A program made the translations under genes and the position numbers. 64,000 bases of DNA, taken from assembly GCA_029531795.1 (NCBI GenBank), contig JAPEIS010000007.1, positions 2,542,001-2,606,000 on the forward strand, written 5' to 3'. This document shows positions 25,601-38,036 of this stretch, in pieces; position 1 is the first letter of the stretch, and each line of letters begins with the position of its first letter. Origin of the DNA: Sclerotinia nivalis. Taxonomy: Eukaryota; Ascomycota; Leotiomycetes; Helotiales; Sclerotiniaceae. The notes under the pieces are model-generated. The model did no database searches, was not told where the DNA came from, and was given only the letters and a program-made list of their open reading frames with translations.

Positions 25601-28075
25601 ATAATCAGTGATACTCGAATACGAATGCAGGTATGATGTACGAATTGATGAGCACAATTTATGAAGATACGTGGAAGTGGACCTGTTCCATCACAAGCTC
25701 GTTTGCTTCTTGGTTGGTAGGTTGCGGTTCGTAATTCATATCATATCCGCTGAGGGGGTTTTCGGCCTGACAGGGACTGGGGATTTCTGTAGTATCATAT
25801 CATCACGGCAACGGCAAGTCAAGGCATGGCAAGTACCATTAGATTTAGATTGGAGCACACCACCACGAGATCCCAAGCACTCAGCCACATACACATACGT
25901 AAATGTACGCTTTGAGTCTTGACTCACGAAGGTTCGTTGTTTTCTTGGTAAATAATGTATGGGCGGGTGGATATGATATGCGATATTAGATATCGGATGA
26001 ACGGCCGCGGACATGCTATGCCATGGCTTGGTTCTTACTTCTAGTATACGGGTTCTGCAGCTTGTACAGCCTTTATTACTTGCTTGGAAGGGTATTTGTG
26101 GTTTTTATTGAGTGATATCGCCTTGTAAAATATGATGCGTTCTTAAGTTACAATAAATGTGAGAAATGCGCGTTCGGAAATGCTGATGGTTCCAGGATGA
26201 ATGGCTGAATTGAATGCTGGATTGAATGTTACGATGTGTACAAGCGGCATCCTTACACCTTTCGTACGATGTATGGTTAATAAGACTGGTGAGTGGACGA
26301 TTTTGGCTAGCAGGTTTCGTTCTCACCGAGTGAGGTTGATCATCTCACTCAATAGCAAGTTACCAGTGTGGGTAGTAGGTCTTACGGAAAGGAAGAAAGG
26401 GTATGGCGGATAGTGATAGCATAGTATAGTACAACACGACAAAGGTTGTTTCCATTAGATTATGTAGGCATGGTATCCAATATTATGTTATTGATCTCGT
26501 ACATTATCTGCATGATCCAGGAAGGCAAGAATTCATTCTGTCTCGTAGAGTCGTAAGTGGGTTGGCTTACCACTAGGGTGGGCAATTTTCTACCCTCTAC
26601 TTTCTTTCGGTTGGTGAGTCGGTTGGTGAGAGAGTACGAAGGATGGACTGAACCTGTACAACGCATCCCATCCTAACATTCATGTGTGGGCGTCATTTGG
26701 CTATCATCGGTGTAGGCATCAAAGATTAAGGTTGGTTGACAGGTAGAGAAGATCCAGGGGAAAAACTAGCAAGGCACGAGATCATGAGATCCTCTCTTCC
26801 GTACAGTAGGACTAGGTGTGGGTTGTGTGGGAAGAGAAATGGAGCTTACATGCCCTCAACCATGTTTGTTTGCTTGCAACAGTTAATGAAAGCATCCAGA
26901 TCCAAATATCGTAAATGCAAGGTCCAACTCCACACACATAGACATACGGAGTACGCATACTTATACGGTTACACACAAGATTTAAGGTTGGGACGCGAAT
27001 GTAGACGGATGTACTTACTTCCGAACGGAGAAGGTGCTAAGTCAATCTATTTGATCATTACCATCCTTCAAAGCTTCAGTTCTGGGATCTCCTTCCATGT
27101 TCATGTGTACTCGGGGTGATAAATGGATGACACAGTCATCTATCTACGTACTGCAGTGCTGCAATGCTGCATCGATTTGCATCCTTTGCATTGTCTGTTG
27201 TATTGAAGATAGGTACTCGGTTACGGGAGTGGTGATGAAGGGGTAAAAGATGAAGGGAGGGGTGGGATAGATGGATGATACCCTGATGTGAAAATAAAGC
27301 GGGCTATGTAGTACGCATGAATGCCAATATATGAAATGTATGATTCAAACTTTAAAGAATCGATCGAATAGATAGCCTCCATACTCGTCTCCTCCACCTG
27401 CATTCATGTATTGATGAGGCATAGTATGTATCATGATGTATGTATCTATTGATGGCATATGGCATTGATGCATTTCAAGGTTCGTTATCGATAATACTGG
27501 CGGGAGGGGTAACCTACTATTGGATAATAAGGTAATAAGGTGTCAATTAATTGAGAGCCTGAATGCCAATGTACACTAATAAAAGTATCTCCTTTTGGAA
27601 TAAGTGGAAGAAGGTAGTTCGGGAACGGGGATTAGTTCTATATATGAATTCCCGTTCACGTACTGACACAGGTCAATTGACATCGGAATTTAAGATATTC
27701 CGCCATGAAGTTGAAAAAGCATCGGAATTTGAAAGATTCCGAGCCCTTGCCGATCCATATCCAAAAGAGGCTTAGTGTTAGTTCTTACATGTGAAGTTTA
27801 GACGGTATGGTATATTTCATAGGATTTGCTAATCTCATGTTGTTGAATTTCATGAATACCATCGATAAAAAAAAGGGAGTGGTGGTTAGAATATTAGGAA
27901 TAGGAAGCCATTTAGACTTTCGCTAGAACTACAATTTCATATGGGCCTCCAACAAGAGAAAATATCTAAATTCGTGCATTCCTGAGTGACTTATGAAAGG
28001 AGGGGTAGTATTGTGCATGAGAATTGACCAAAGACGACACAATACAATAGACAGAAATAATACACATCAAACAAA
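19644..28075. other. 8.4-kb gene-free block between two divergent genes
   Basis: No ORF here shows a recognisable family or splice-consistent extension. The longest are 132 codons at 19758 and 117 codons at 21442. One possible exon at 21442-21501 begins with a basic, mitochondrial-presequence-like stretch before a GTAAGC donor (see findings). Some ORFs mirror each other on both strands (23689-23928), which is typical of chance. The block lies between the starts of the 403-residue gene (minus) and NAD kinase (plus), so it must contain both promoters. No repeat family or transposase was seen. Confidence 0.55.
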
Positions 28076-29998
28076 ATGGCTCATTCAGCACCACCAAATA
28101 TATCTCTTCCTAGTAGGGACCAGTTTGACGCTCACGATGAAGTATGCCACCGTGATTTGGAGCTTGCAAGTTCCAGATTCATTCCACACTAACTGACTTA
28201 CATTGGCAGGGACATTCAAGCGCAAGTGATTCAGAGTATCAGCATGCGCTGGAGGTAAGTTTATCTATCTCCCTCTCTCGGGGGTCTGCAAATCCATTCA
28301 AGCTTACGAAATACCTTCTTCCTACAGGTAGTCTTCGATGCTCAAAATGCGCATCGTAGGAAATCATCTCTCGTAACAGCCGACACACCCCTAGCGACCT
28401 TCCAGCGGAGAAAAAACACAGAATGCTATGTGCACGCACTACTGGAGAGTCAGCGTAAAGCCGGTAGGGCATCGAATAGTGGATTGGAAGGAATAGCAGA
28501 GACTCTGGCTCCCTGCAGGATTGCAAGTGATTCGGATGGAGTTCATGAAGGAGAGGACAAAGCGCTAGATCCAAAGTTACACAACCATATCACAGAAGAG
28601 GAAGATTGTGGACAGGTCGATGAGACTTCTTGGAGAGATACTATCAAAGCGAAAGATGCGGCACAAGCGGTTGAAGATGATGTAAGTGGGAAGGTGGAAT
28701 TACAAGCTGATGGTATCGATGCGGGCGCAACACATAGTCGCCTTCTTACAAAGAAACAACTCTCGGATATGGCATGGGGAGTGAGGGAATTGAGCAAGAG
28801 GCTGGGGAGTATTAGATTGAAGTTGAAGGTCAAGGCGGTTTTTATTCTTACAAAGGCGCATGATGAGAGCTTGATTGCGAACACAAGAGAGGTTACTAGA
28901 TGGCTTTTGAGCCCGGAAAGACAGGTTAGATACACGGTATATGTGGAGGAAAATCTGCGGGATAGTAAGAAATTCGATGCGAAGGGATTGCTGGATGAGT
29001 TGGAGAAGGCTGAGGAGGGACAGGTCAATGGAGATAAACACAAGAGGTTGAGGTACTGGTCATCAAATATGTGCAGGACAAGGCCGCATACGTTTGATTT
29101 CATCGTCACTCTAGGAGGTGATGGAACAGTTCTTTATGCAAGCTGGCTGTTTCAAAGAATAGTACCTCCGGTTCTGAGTTTTGCGTTGGGAAGTCTAGGG
29201 TTTCTTACCAAGTTCGATTTTGGAGATTTCGAGAAACAGTTAACCACTGCATTTAGAGATGGAGTTACTATTAGTCTCAGGTTAAGATTCGAGGGTACAG
29301 TAATGAGGAGCCAGTCGAGAAGAACTAAGGCGGTTGAAAATGGCGAGAATGGTGATGAAAATTTAGTCCCCATAAGAGATCTAGTGGAGGAGTTGGTAGG
29401 TGAGGAAACGGGTGAAGAGAGAACTCATCGACCAGACGGTACATATGAGATTTTAAATGATATTGTGGTTGATCGAGGACCAAATCCCAGTAAGTAGATA
29501 CGATATCACCTCATCCATATATATTTCATCAGCATGTGACTTACACGCAAAGCCATGTCTTCCATCGAGATCTTCGGCGACGACGAGCACTTCACCTCCG
29601 TTCAAGCTGACGGCGTATGCGTCGCCACACCCACTGGTTCCACGGCCTATAATCTCGCCGCAGGCGGCTCTCTTTGCCATCCCGAAAATCCCGTCATCCT
29701 CGTGTCAGCCATCTGCGCACATACTCTCTCTTTCCGTCCCATTATCCTCCCAGATACTATTGTACTTCGTCTCGGCGTCCCGTACGATGCGAGAACGAGC
29801 AGTTGGGCGAGCTTTGATGGGAGAGAGAGGGTGGAATTGGCTCCTGGCGATTACGTGACGATTAGTGCGAGTCGCTATCCATTTGCTAACGTGATGCCCC
29901 AGGGTAGGAGGAGTGAGGATTGGGTTAATAGTATCAGTGGAAAGTTGGGTTGGAATACGAGACAGAGACAGAAGGGGTATAAGGAGTGGTCTTCATGA
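28076..29998 (+). CDS. ATP-NAD kinase (Utr1/Yef1-like)
   Basis: Phosphorylates NAD(H) to NADP(H), the cell's NADP source, in the cytosol if Utr1-like. Four exons, 28076-28141, 28210-28254, 28328-29489 and 29553-29998, join in frame to 572 residues. The long N-terminal part (about 1-160) is hydrophilic and variable, as in fungal Utr1. The NAD-kinase core contains LGGDGTVLYAS with GGDG at about 300-303, LGSLGFLTKF shortly after, and NDIVVDRGPNP, which spans the last intron. ATPTGSTAYNLAAGGSL follows, with TGSTAY at 452-457. The usual Asn-Glu before the DRG motif is Asn-Asp here, a conservative change. The C-terminus ends with ARTSSWASFDGRERVEL-type sequence and a short basic tail. The first ATG after an A-rich stretch was chosen, and both short 5' exons preserve frame. 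Confidence 0.94.
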
Positions 29999-30958
29999 GG
30001 ATGTGATGGTTGGAAGGTCTCATTTTGGGATGGGAAAATGGGGGAGAAAGGGCGGTGGATATTGCGCGGAGAAACAAAGAGGGATAGGGAGAAGCGGGGT
30101 TATGAGATGATGTAACGGGAATTCATAGCTACAGTGGCAATTGCAGCGGTCAATGCAACGACAATGTAGGATTCCATAACTGTGATTAGAATGGTTGCTA
30201 GAATTTTCACTAGCTAGAGACATTATCTTCGATACTGACCTTTTGCGCAAATTCTCCTTAAACGGACAAGCCGACCGATGGTCCATACCAGTCATGATTT
30301 CAAAGGGTACAAACCAGTGTTTAAATTCAAAGCACAGCTTCGAAGTCGTAGCTTGCCTGGCTTTGTGTTGGGATTACCTCAAGTCTACTCTACTACACTT
30401 GGCCTAGCGGTCTCCTATGTCATGGAAATATCTACCTCAAGAGTCAATGCGCACATCACGAGAAATATGTAGCATAACGCAAGAAATAAATATCCCGTAT
30501 TTTTTTTTAAAAAAGATACGAGGAAGTTCCACTTATCCATAGAGTTAAGACCCATAAGAAGATCTGATGTTTTTTATATTTAACTTTTGCATGAAACTTT
30601 TGAGTGGCTGAGTCTTAATTATTTTTATGGGTTTCTTGGCTTGGCTTCGATGTTGTTATTCCTAATGAAGATTTTCCCAAAATACACAATCCAAACTCAT
30701 TTTCAAAAGATTTACTAGAATTTAGAAGTTTTTACGTCTCCTAAAAGTTGTTAAAGGGGTCTCGTGTTTGCCGGTACACTATCATCTAATAAACCCGTAC
30801 TTGACCCACGTTTCTTGGCAGCCATTGAAGCCCCTTATTGATGTTGACGTATTGGGTACAAGATAAAAACAGCAGTATTCGTCTTGAATTCGCAATGCAG
30901 ATACTTCGATATCGAACATTCACTCGCTTTATCAGATTCATTCAAAAAGTTTAATAAT
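29999..30958. other. Intergenic, NAD kinase 3' flank and protease promoter
   Basis: No supported gene. Small ORFs on both strands at 30020-30472 are unremarkable. The right end is the promoter of the aspartic protease. Confidence 0.6.
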
Positions 30959-32222
30959 ATGAGTACCTATGCTCTGATCGGCTTAGCGGCGGCGGCTTCG
31001 GCAGCTGTGCTCGAGCTACCAATCCATATCCAAGATACATACGTACGTTACTCCTAGCATCTGATAATGACATGATGGAAACTAACCCCGGACCTACCTT
31101 TAGGCCTCTGTGGGGTTTGACATTGGCACTCCGGCAAAACCATACAGACTCATGTTTGATACCGGATCCTCAACTTCTTGGCTTACAGGGCGCAATTGTA
31201 CCGACAGTACATGTCCTAACGGCAGCGGTTTTGTCCGCACTCGATACAATGAGAGAGACTCATCTTCTTCGGTCGCTTTAGACTCCTCTGCCAACATTCC
31301 GTATCTTGGCGGGGATGCTATGGATGGTCTTGCATTCCAAGATGTGTTCTCCGATGAGAAAGGAACAGTCGCTTGGAACCAAACTTTCCTCGCTGCAAAT
31401 GAAATGAGCTGGCGCTTTGTCACCGCCGATGGCTTTCTTGGCTTAGCCTTCTCGTCCATTGCGGAGCAGAATACGACGACTTTAGTCGAAACACTTATTT
31501 GGGACGATAAACTGGATGATCCCCGTTTTGCTATCTTCTACGGCACAAATTTGAACGATACCGGTGCTCAGGACGGTGTTCTCACTATCGGTGGTAGTCA
31601 TGAGGATACCTATGTTGATGGAGAAGTAACTTACATGCCTCTGCGCCGCGAGGATCCATATGAAGTGTGGCGCGCGCCCCTCCGCTCCGTCAACGTATTA
31701 TTCGCTCACGACGACGCCGTCGTCACCGTACACAATGGAAAAGCACCCACCACCAACGCCCCGGCAGGTACATGGCCCAAAGCCAACACCACATGGCCAT
31801 TATACGGCGGCGGATTTGCAGTTTTCGATACCGGCGCGGGACGTATCTCACTCCCTACCGATGTAATCGGACCCGTGTACTATAACCTAGGGTGGAATCT
31901 CACAAAATTGTACAGTGGTGAGGAGCGCATGGGATGCGAACATATGAATTCGACGTGGGCGGTCTCATTTACGTTTGGAGAGGACGAGGACGAGAGTAAT
32001 GATGTAACGTTTTCGGTTAGAGGTGATGAGATCACGGCACCCGGGGAACAGTGCATGCCTCCTTTTGATGACAGTGGCGAAGGCGGCTTTGCGCTGGTTG
32101 GAGCTGCGTTCTTGAGGAGACATTATTCGGTTTTTGATTTTGGGGGTAAATCGGTCGAGGCTTACGAGCCTAGGATCGGTTTCGGAAAACTTAAGGAGGA
32201 ATATGATTATTTAAACTATTAG
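30959..32222 (+). CDS. Secreted pepsin-like aspartic protease (A1 family)
   Basis: Two exons, 30959-31042 and 31104-32222, give 400 residues. The first exon encodes an Ala-rich hydrophobic signal peptide (MSTYALIGLAAAASAAVLE). The protease domain begins almost at once with VGFDIGTPAKPYRLMFDTGSS, catalytic Asp47 in DTGSS. A flap-like NIPYLGGDAMDG follows, with Tyr95. The second catalytic motif is VFDTGAGRISLP with Asp270, and GFALVGAAFLRRHYSVFDF is the usual A1 C-terminal motif. Several NxT/S sequons and cysteine residues fit an extracellular protein. There is no hydrophobic C-terminal tail, so a GPI anchor is unlikely. Only about 15-20 residues separate signal peptide and catalytic domain, less than a classical pepsin propeptide. 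Substrate is unknown. Confidence 0.92.
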
Positions 32223-33037
32223 TATGTCTCGTCATGGATCATAGGATGAAGATCATTCGATTTCAGCGAAGGTTTCTATATATATGGTTTACTGCCAAGA
32301 ATGGTACATAGCATGTATTATTCAGTTTTGTATAAATAGTCTCATAATGAACAGGAGATTAGTAATAGTACATATTCTACCGTCTTCTCTAGTCACTTCA
32401 ATCACATAGAGATAAATAAGATGTCGACGCAATATAGCCGGGGTTTCTCCGTGTATTTCCGTTATCAACCTTTCTTTCTCTCTACCTAAGCTCTATTCTA
32501 CTCCATCTTGGTTTCCCCTCCCTTTAACTAAGACGAGTCGAATACGTGATTGATTACCTAACCTGAGCCAAAGAACATCTACGGCGAGAATACTTTATAT
32601 CCTCCATTATCCACTTGCTCAAGATCATGGCGATATAAATTCACAGTTATTATACTATCTGAATCCATCTATATCTCTTCTAGCTCAAATATCCAATCCA
32701 ATCTTCCCATACAGATCCATTCATGACAAGATTCAACTTCGAGTCTCGCTGTTTAAGACTAGGTATGAAATTGATGAATCGATGAAGAAACGAAATCGCT
32801 GAAAAATAACACACTTCAGGGTTTGTCAACACAGTGATAAAAGGAAATGGAATTTGGTGGTATGTAAGGTGTATATTGATGTTAAAAGGTTTGCTATATA
32901 TTTCGCTATTTATCGTCTAACTTACCTTAAAAGATCTTCCCTTACCTCATCCATATATTGCATCAAACCACATGTCCTACATGAAATTTCAACATATTCT
33001 CTTCTTATCCCGGTCAAACCACTCCTCAACCACTCCC
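32223..33037. other. Intergenic between convergent genes
   Basis: 3' flanks of the aspartic protease (plus) and the DUF7053-like gene (minus). AT-leaning, no supported ORF. Confidence 0.6.
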
Positions 33038-33758
33038 CTACAATTCCCCCTTCACCTCATTCCCCGCCTCTTGTCCATTCATGCCCTTCCCATCCAAAGC
33101 ACCCATAAAATCCTTCACCAATTTCTCATGGCTTTCCTGTAACGTCGTCTTTATAAACCCCATTAAAATCCTACTCGCCCTCACAACCCCCTTCTCCTCC
33201 AAAACTAATCTCCCCTCCCCAAGCATCAACGAGCTTTCCCCAGGCCCCGCTTCCCTCACTATCCACGTCGTTACACTATGGACCCCCATCGGCGCATGCG
33301 TAATACTAATTAACCCATCTTCACGATCTTGGAGACTACTCGTGTAAGCGATTTGATCCGGGATGAATCGTTTCGACCAGCCCCCCCGCCATCCGGATCC
33401 TGTCTCTCCTTCTGAGTTGGCGGACAAATCGTCGGTTATTTCCCATATTTCACAGGGGGAACGGGTGCTGGGTTGGAGTTCTGGGGGCTCGAATTTGAAG
33501 AAATCTTTGGCGAGCGCGTGCGTGGGTGGGAGTAGGGTGTGTGCTGTTACAAGGGGGTTCATGGTTATCATTTTCTTGTGGTCGTGTAGTAGGGAGAGCA
33601 CTTGGGTGATGGGGATGTGAGGAGGAATAGGGGTGAGAGTGAGAGTTTGGTGGGTTGTGGTGAGGACTGTTTGGGGGTGATGTTAGCATGATGGATGTGT
33701 TATGATTTGATGAAGGGGTTTATGGCGGAGTGGTAAAATGATACTTACAAGACATCAT
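33038..33758 (-). CDS. DUF7053-like small protein
   Basis: Two exons: a 10-nt first exon at 33758-33749 encoding MMS plus one base, then 33666-33038, joined over a GTAAGT...CAG intron to 212 residues beginning MMSFLTTTHQTLTLTP. The pattern of an N-terminal beta-like segment, then HDHKKMITMNPLV, then a run ending in WIVREAGPGESSLMLGEGRLVLEEKG resembles fungal DUF7053 proteins, which look like lipid- or ligand-binding SRPBCC folds. That resemblance is from memory and untested. There is no signal peptide or membrane segment. The function is unknown. Confidence 0.72.
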
Positions 33759-35925
33759 GCCGCTCTCAAATTGTATTATGTTGGAATTGGTTCTAGCCAA
33801 TATTTCTGGATCTTGGTGAGCTGTATTTGGAGCTCAGATGGGTTGTGTTGCGATTGAGATGTGGTTGCGATTGACATTTCGAGGTCGATCAAGCTGATTG
33901 ATTATGTTCGTAACGCGAATTGTTTCAAAAGCTAAAGCTAGATCTATTTTGCTGACGAAATTATACCGAGACATGATTTTTGATGAGAATTAAACTTACT
34001 GTACTGAGATGGTGCAGCAGTTAGAGAACATGATATACTTACGCTGTGAGTGAGACGATTTGTTTTGATATGAGATGATGGTTATTTACAGAGTACTCAT
34101 CAGTATTGCTTCGGGGAATGTTGTTGGCTTCGGTTTGGATTTTTAGTTTTCGGAAAAGCTCTTTTCCGGGTGGAAACTTGCAATACAGCTACAGCTACTC
34201 CAATACAGCTACAGCTAATAGAAGACTTATAGAGTACAACACCTTAAAACTTTAAACTTTGGAGAAGAGAAGAAGAGAGTGACTTAACCCGAGGTGAAGC
34301 CATGATTCAAAGTAACTCATAATTGCATAAGTACAGTACAGACATTGTACACAATACTTGTATCAATTGTATGAAAAGTTTATTAATCTTTATCTAACAA
34401 TCCTGTCTCCATCCGCCTTATCCCCAGGTGGAGTCCCCACACAACACGAACTTTTTTCAGCTTGCAGGTTATTATGGAGATATGGAGACTCACTAGAGAG
34501 AGACTTACTCTCGCAAGGCTGTCTAAAAAGGAAGTTCTTCCGGTCTTTAGGGCTTTTCACCTCGACTCATTTGTAACGTTACGAGATAGGTGAATTTCTT
34601 GCATTGTCGAGAAATACGATTCATGATCAGCTATACGAGTATCATGTACTGTGCAGTGTGCATCAGTACTTCCTCGGGTAACCGGTACTGATCAGCGCAG
34701 CGGTCCTTCCAACAAACAACTCACGACCTCGGGAGGGCAAGTACGATTTATAGCTTGGAACATCAAGTCTGTTACTGCTGTGCCACTGCTGTATTACCCG
34801 TTACAGCCGAAGAATCTCCTGTGTTACTGTCTTTCTCATGAAAACTCGATCCACTCCTCTGGATCATCTCCGAATTTTCACAGCTTTGAGAGTCGAGACT
34901 TCTTCAAACCCGTACGAGCGTAACTAGACTGACCGTCCACGTTTAGATATTTGTCCTTTCACATTCTTACCTCGGCTTTCCTCGAAGTTTCGGATTATCC
35001 CATCTTCCATCATCTTATTCATGATTCGCTATTTCCTCCCATTCTTTATATTGGATATGAATCTAGACTCTTTAGCGAATCAGAGTACCAGGATCCAACA
35101 CCCTTTCATTCGACGGAAAAACTCTCTCCAGGCACTGTTAGAATTCTGGAGACGGTAAACATGACATAAGCCTTGTTCCTTGTTGACCGACCTGGATTGA
35201 ATTGCTAGACTTTGAAAATTTTCTAGGCGCCGGGTATGGCTTATGAGGCTTGAAAACTTTCGAGTCAAACGCCAGGATTAATGAGCCACTACCGTCATCT
35301 AGTGTCATTGATTTCCATCCTTGGGATTTTTGTAATCATGATCTTCATGTCTTACTTTGGCTTCCAGGAAATATATAACCAATGGGTTGTATAATACCGA
35401 TTATTGCAACAGAAACCTTGCTACTACTCGGGGAAGGAAGACACGAAGTAGTATTTCGGGCCATGTGTGTTCGGGTAGAGTAGCTTTTAGTCTGGGTAAA
35501 CAAACTGTCTAAAAAAACTTAGCCTTCCCCAAATCCCCAGCTCTCCACAAAAAATCTCCAAAGAAATGGAAGGATCCACCAACATCATTCTTTTACCCAG
35601 TTTTCAAACAACAAAGTCACTCAATAAGTTGGCGCGCAAATGAGATACTCTGACAGGCGCCGATCCAAGTCCACTCTAGGTGTACAACATCTATACGCAC
35701 CCCTGTTGACACTTGATAGATCGTCGTCTATGCTGCATAGCTCGCGTGATACAGATGGATGGATTGCTGGGAAAGTGTTATGCTTGCATCTCATTTGATG
35801 ATACCTGAAGTATCTATGTCGTCAACCTTTCAGATGAAAAGCTTCACTTCGAATCATATCAATTTTAAATATGATCGAGGGTTGGGATGCTTGTAGGAAG
35901 TATGGTGCCGACGAACCGTGGATTG

Positions 35926-35931
35926 GCGGGG
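35926..35931 (+). promoter_or_regulatory. Possible CreA/CRE1 site upstream of the hexose transporter
   Basis: GCGGGG fits the SYGGRG consensus of the fungal carbon-catabolite repressor and lies about 380 bp before the transporter ATG. A single hexamer is weak evidence. Confidence 0.25.
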
Positions 35932-36143
35932 AAAGAACATCCCCAAAAAGTGTTTCCAAATCCATCAAAACCCACTGGCAAGGACAATCCCCGTGATGAT
36001 TGACACTTAAAGGTAAAAACTTGAAAGGATCCATAGGTAAGATTCGGCCCTTCTTTTCCACTCCACTTGCTGCCTCTCCAGATTCCATTATTCCAACCCT
36101 TCTCATGCTCCATTATTACCCCAGCACTTCAATCCTTTTTCTC

Positions 36144-36150
36144 TATATAA
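36144..36150 (+). promoter_or_regulatory. TATA-like box of the MFS transporter
   Basis: TATATAA lies about 160 bp upstream of the start codon, followed by a C/T-rich leader, a usual arrangement for strongly regulated fungal genes. Confidence 0.5.
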
Positions 36151-36307
36151 GTCTTTGTGTCGATCACCACGAAGAATCTCTCAATTCCTTTCTTCCCTAT
36201 CAATTCTCGTCCTGCTTTGAAAGAAGGTCGACTTCTATTTTACTGTGTACAACACCTACATCCTGTCAGCATAAGAAAAGGTCTAGTTACCTGATCCAGC
36301 ATACAAA

Positions 36308-38036
36308 ATGATGATCGGTAACGTCTACTTCATTGCGGCCGTGTCCGTAGTGGGTGGTGCTCTATTCGGTTTTGATATCTCGTCTATGTCCGCTATCATC
36401 TCCACTGATGCATATTTGTGTTATTTCGATCAAGGAGGAATGGTTGATGGTAAATGCACGGGTCCAACTCCAAATGTTCAAGGTATGGAATCATTTCCAC
36501 TCTTATTTGCCAGTATATCAAAGACTAATTGGATACAGGTGGTATCACCGCTTCTATGCCTGCTGGAAGTTGGCTCGGAGCTTTGATCTCAGGTTATATC
36601 TCTGATATTCTCGGTAGAAAGAGGGCCATTCAAATTGGTTCTGTCATCTGGTAAACATTTCCCGCTTTCACATTTTGCATCAAGAGCTGGCCTAATCAAG
36701 CCTGCATAGGATCATCGGTTCAATTATCGTCTGCGCTTCCCAAAACATCCCTATGCTTATCGTCGGACGTATCATCAACGGTCTCTCGGTTGGAATTTGC
36801 TCTGCTCAAGTTCCAGTCTATATCACAGAGATCGCACCACCATCCAAGCGTGGAAGACTCGTTGGTTGCCAACAATGGGCTATCACCTGGGGTATTCTCA
36901 TCATGTTCTATATTTGCTACGGATGCTCGTTCATCAAAGGAACCTCTGCTTTCCGTATCCCATGGGGGCTGCAAATGCTTCCCGCTGTCTTCCTTTTCTT
37001 CGCTCTATTCTTTTTGCCAGAATCTCCACGTTGGCTAGCTAGAAAAGACCGTTGGGAAGAGGCTCATCAAGTCTTGTCCCTTGTTCATGGTGGCGGCGAC
37101 AGCAACTCCCCATTCGTTGCTAAAGAACTGGCAGAAATCAGAGAAGTTGTTGAATTTGAGAGGGCTAACGCTGATGTTACCTACATGGAGTTGTTCAAGC
37201 CCAACATGATTAACCGAACACACATCGGTATCTTCACACAAATTTGGTCTCAACTTACTGGTATGAACGTCATGATGTACTACATTACTTACATCTTCAC
37301 TATGGCCGGTTTGGGCAGCAATGTTCTTTTGCCTTCCTCGATTCAATTCATCATCAATGTCGTTATGACTGTTCCTGGATTGATCTGGGTCGACAAATTG
37401 GGTCGTCGTCCTGTTCTTTTGTTTGGAGCTTTCTTGATGATGATCTGGCTCTTTATCAACGCTGCTCTCTTGGCTACATACGGAACAGTTCCACGCCCGG
37501 GTCAATTCTCTAGTGCTGCTGAATCCATCTCTATTACCGGAGCACCATCCAAAGCCGTCATTGCATGCACATACCTCTTCGTTGCATCCTATGCTCCAAC
37601 ATGGGGACCGGTTTCCTGGATCTACCCGCCTGAGCTTTACCCTCTCCGCGTCCGTGGAAAAGCTGTCGCTCTCGCTACTTCTGCCAATTGGGCTTTCAAC
37701 TTCGCTCTTGCATACTTTGTACCACCTGCGTTTGCCAACATCAGATGGAAAGTATATATCGTCTTTGGGGTGTTCTGTATTGCTATGTTCCTCCATGTCT
37801 ACTTCGTTTTCCCAGAAACTAGTCAGAAGCCCCTTGAGGAGGTTGAAGAGATCTTTGATTATTCGACACCTGGCAGCATCAAGTTCTTGGGCACACCAGC
37901 CTGGAAGACAGGTGTTGATAGACGTGCAGGACGTTTGGAGAGAGGAGAATTTGATGTGGAGGATAAACTTGGTCCTAGTGTTGCTCATCATGATGGTGCT
38001 ATACCCGTTAATGAGGTTTCTAAGTCTGACTTGTAG
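36308..38036 (+). CDS. MFS hexose transporter
   Basis: Plasma-membrane sugar:H+ symporter of the MFS sugar-porter family. Exons 36308-36482, 36539-36650 and 36710-38036 join in frame to 537 residues. Hallmarks in order are a first membrane helix starting within ten residues (GNVYFIAAVSVVGGALFGFD), SDILGRKRA in loop 2-3, GRIINGLSVGICSAQVPVYI with ITEIAPPSKRGRLVG, PESPRWLARKDR before the central loop, QLTGMNVMMYYITY in helix 7, VDKLGRRPVLLFG, and PETSQKPLEEVEEIF after helix 12. The hydrophilic C-tail ends NEVSKSDL. Two ATGs lie in tandem at the start; the first is given. The sequence resembles the HGT1/Hxt-type fungal hexose carriers; the exact sugar cannot be read from the sequence. A long antisense ORF across it is a shadow. 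Confidence 0.94.

Larger units (their letters stand above)
33759..36307. other. Divergent 2.5-kb intergenic region
   Basis: Shared upstream region of the DUF7053-like gene and the MFS transporter. Two near-identical AATACAGCTACAGCTA blocks occur at about 34186-34216. ORFs of 60-100 codons here have no family resemblance. The transporter promoter elements are listed separately. Confidence 0.55.

Noticed and set aside
28543..29373. 188- and 73-codon ORFs antisense to NAD kinase
   Set aside because: Shadows of the kinase exon with Ser/Leu-rich composition.
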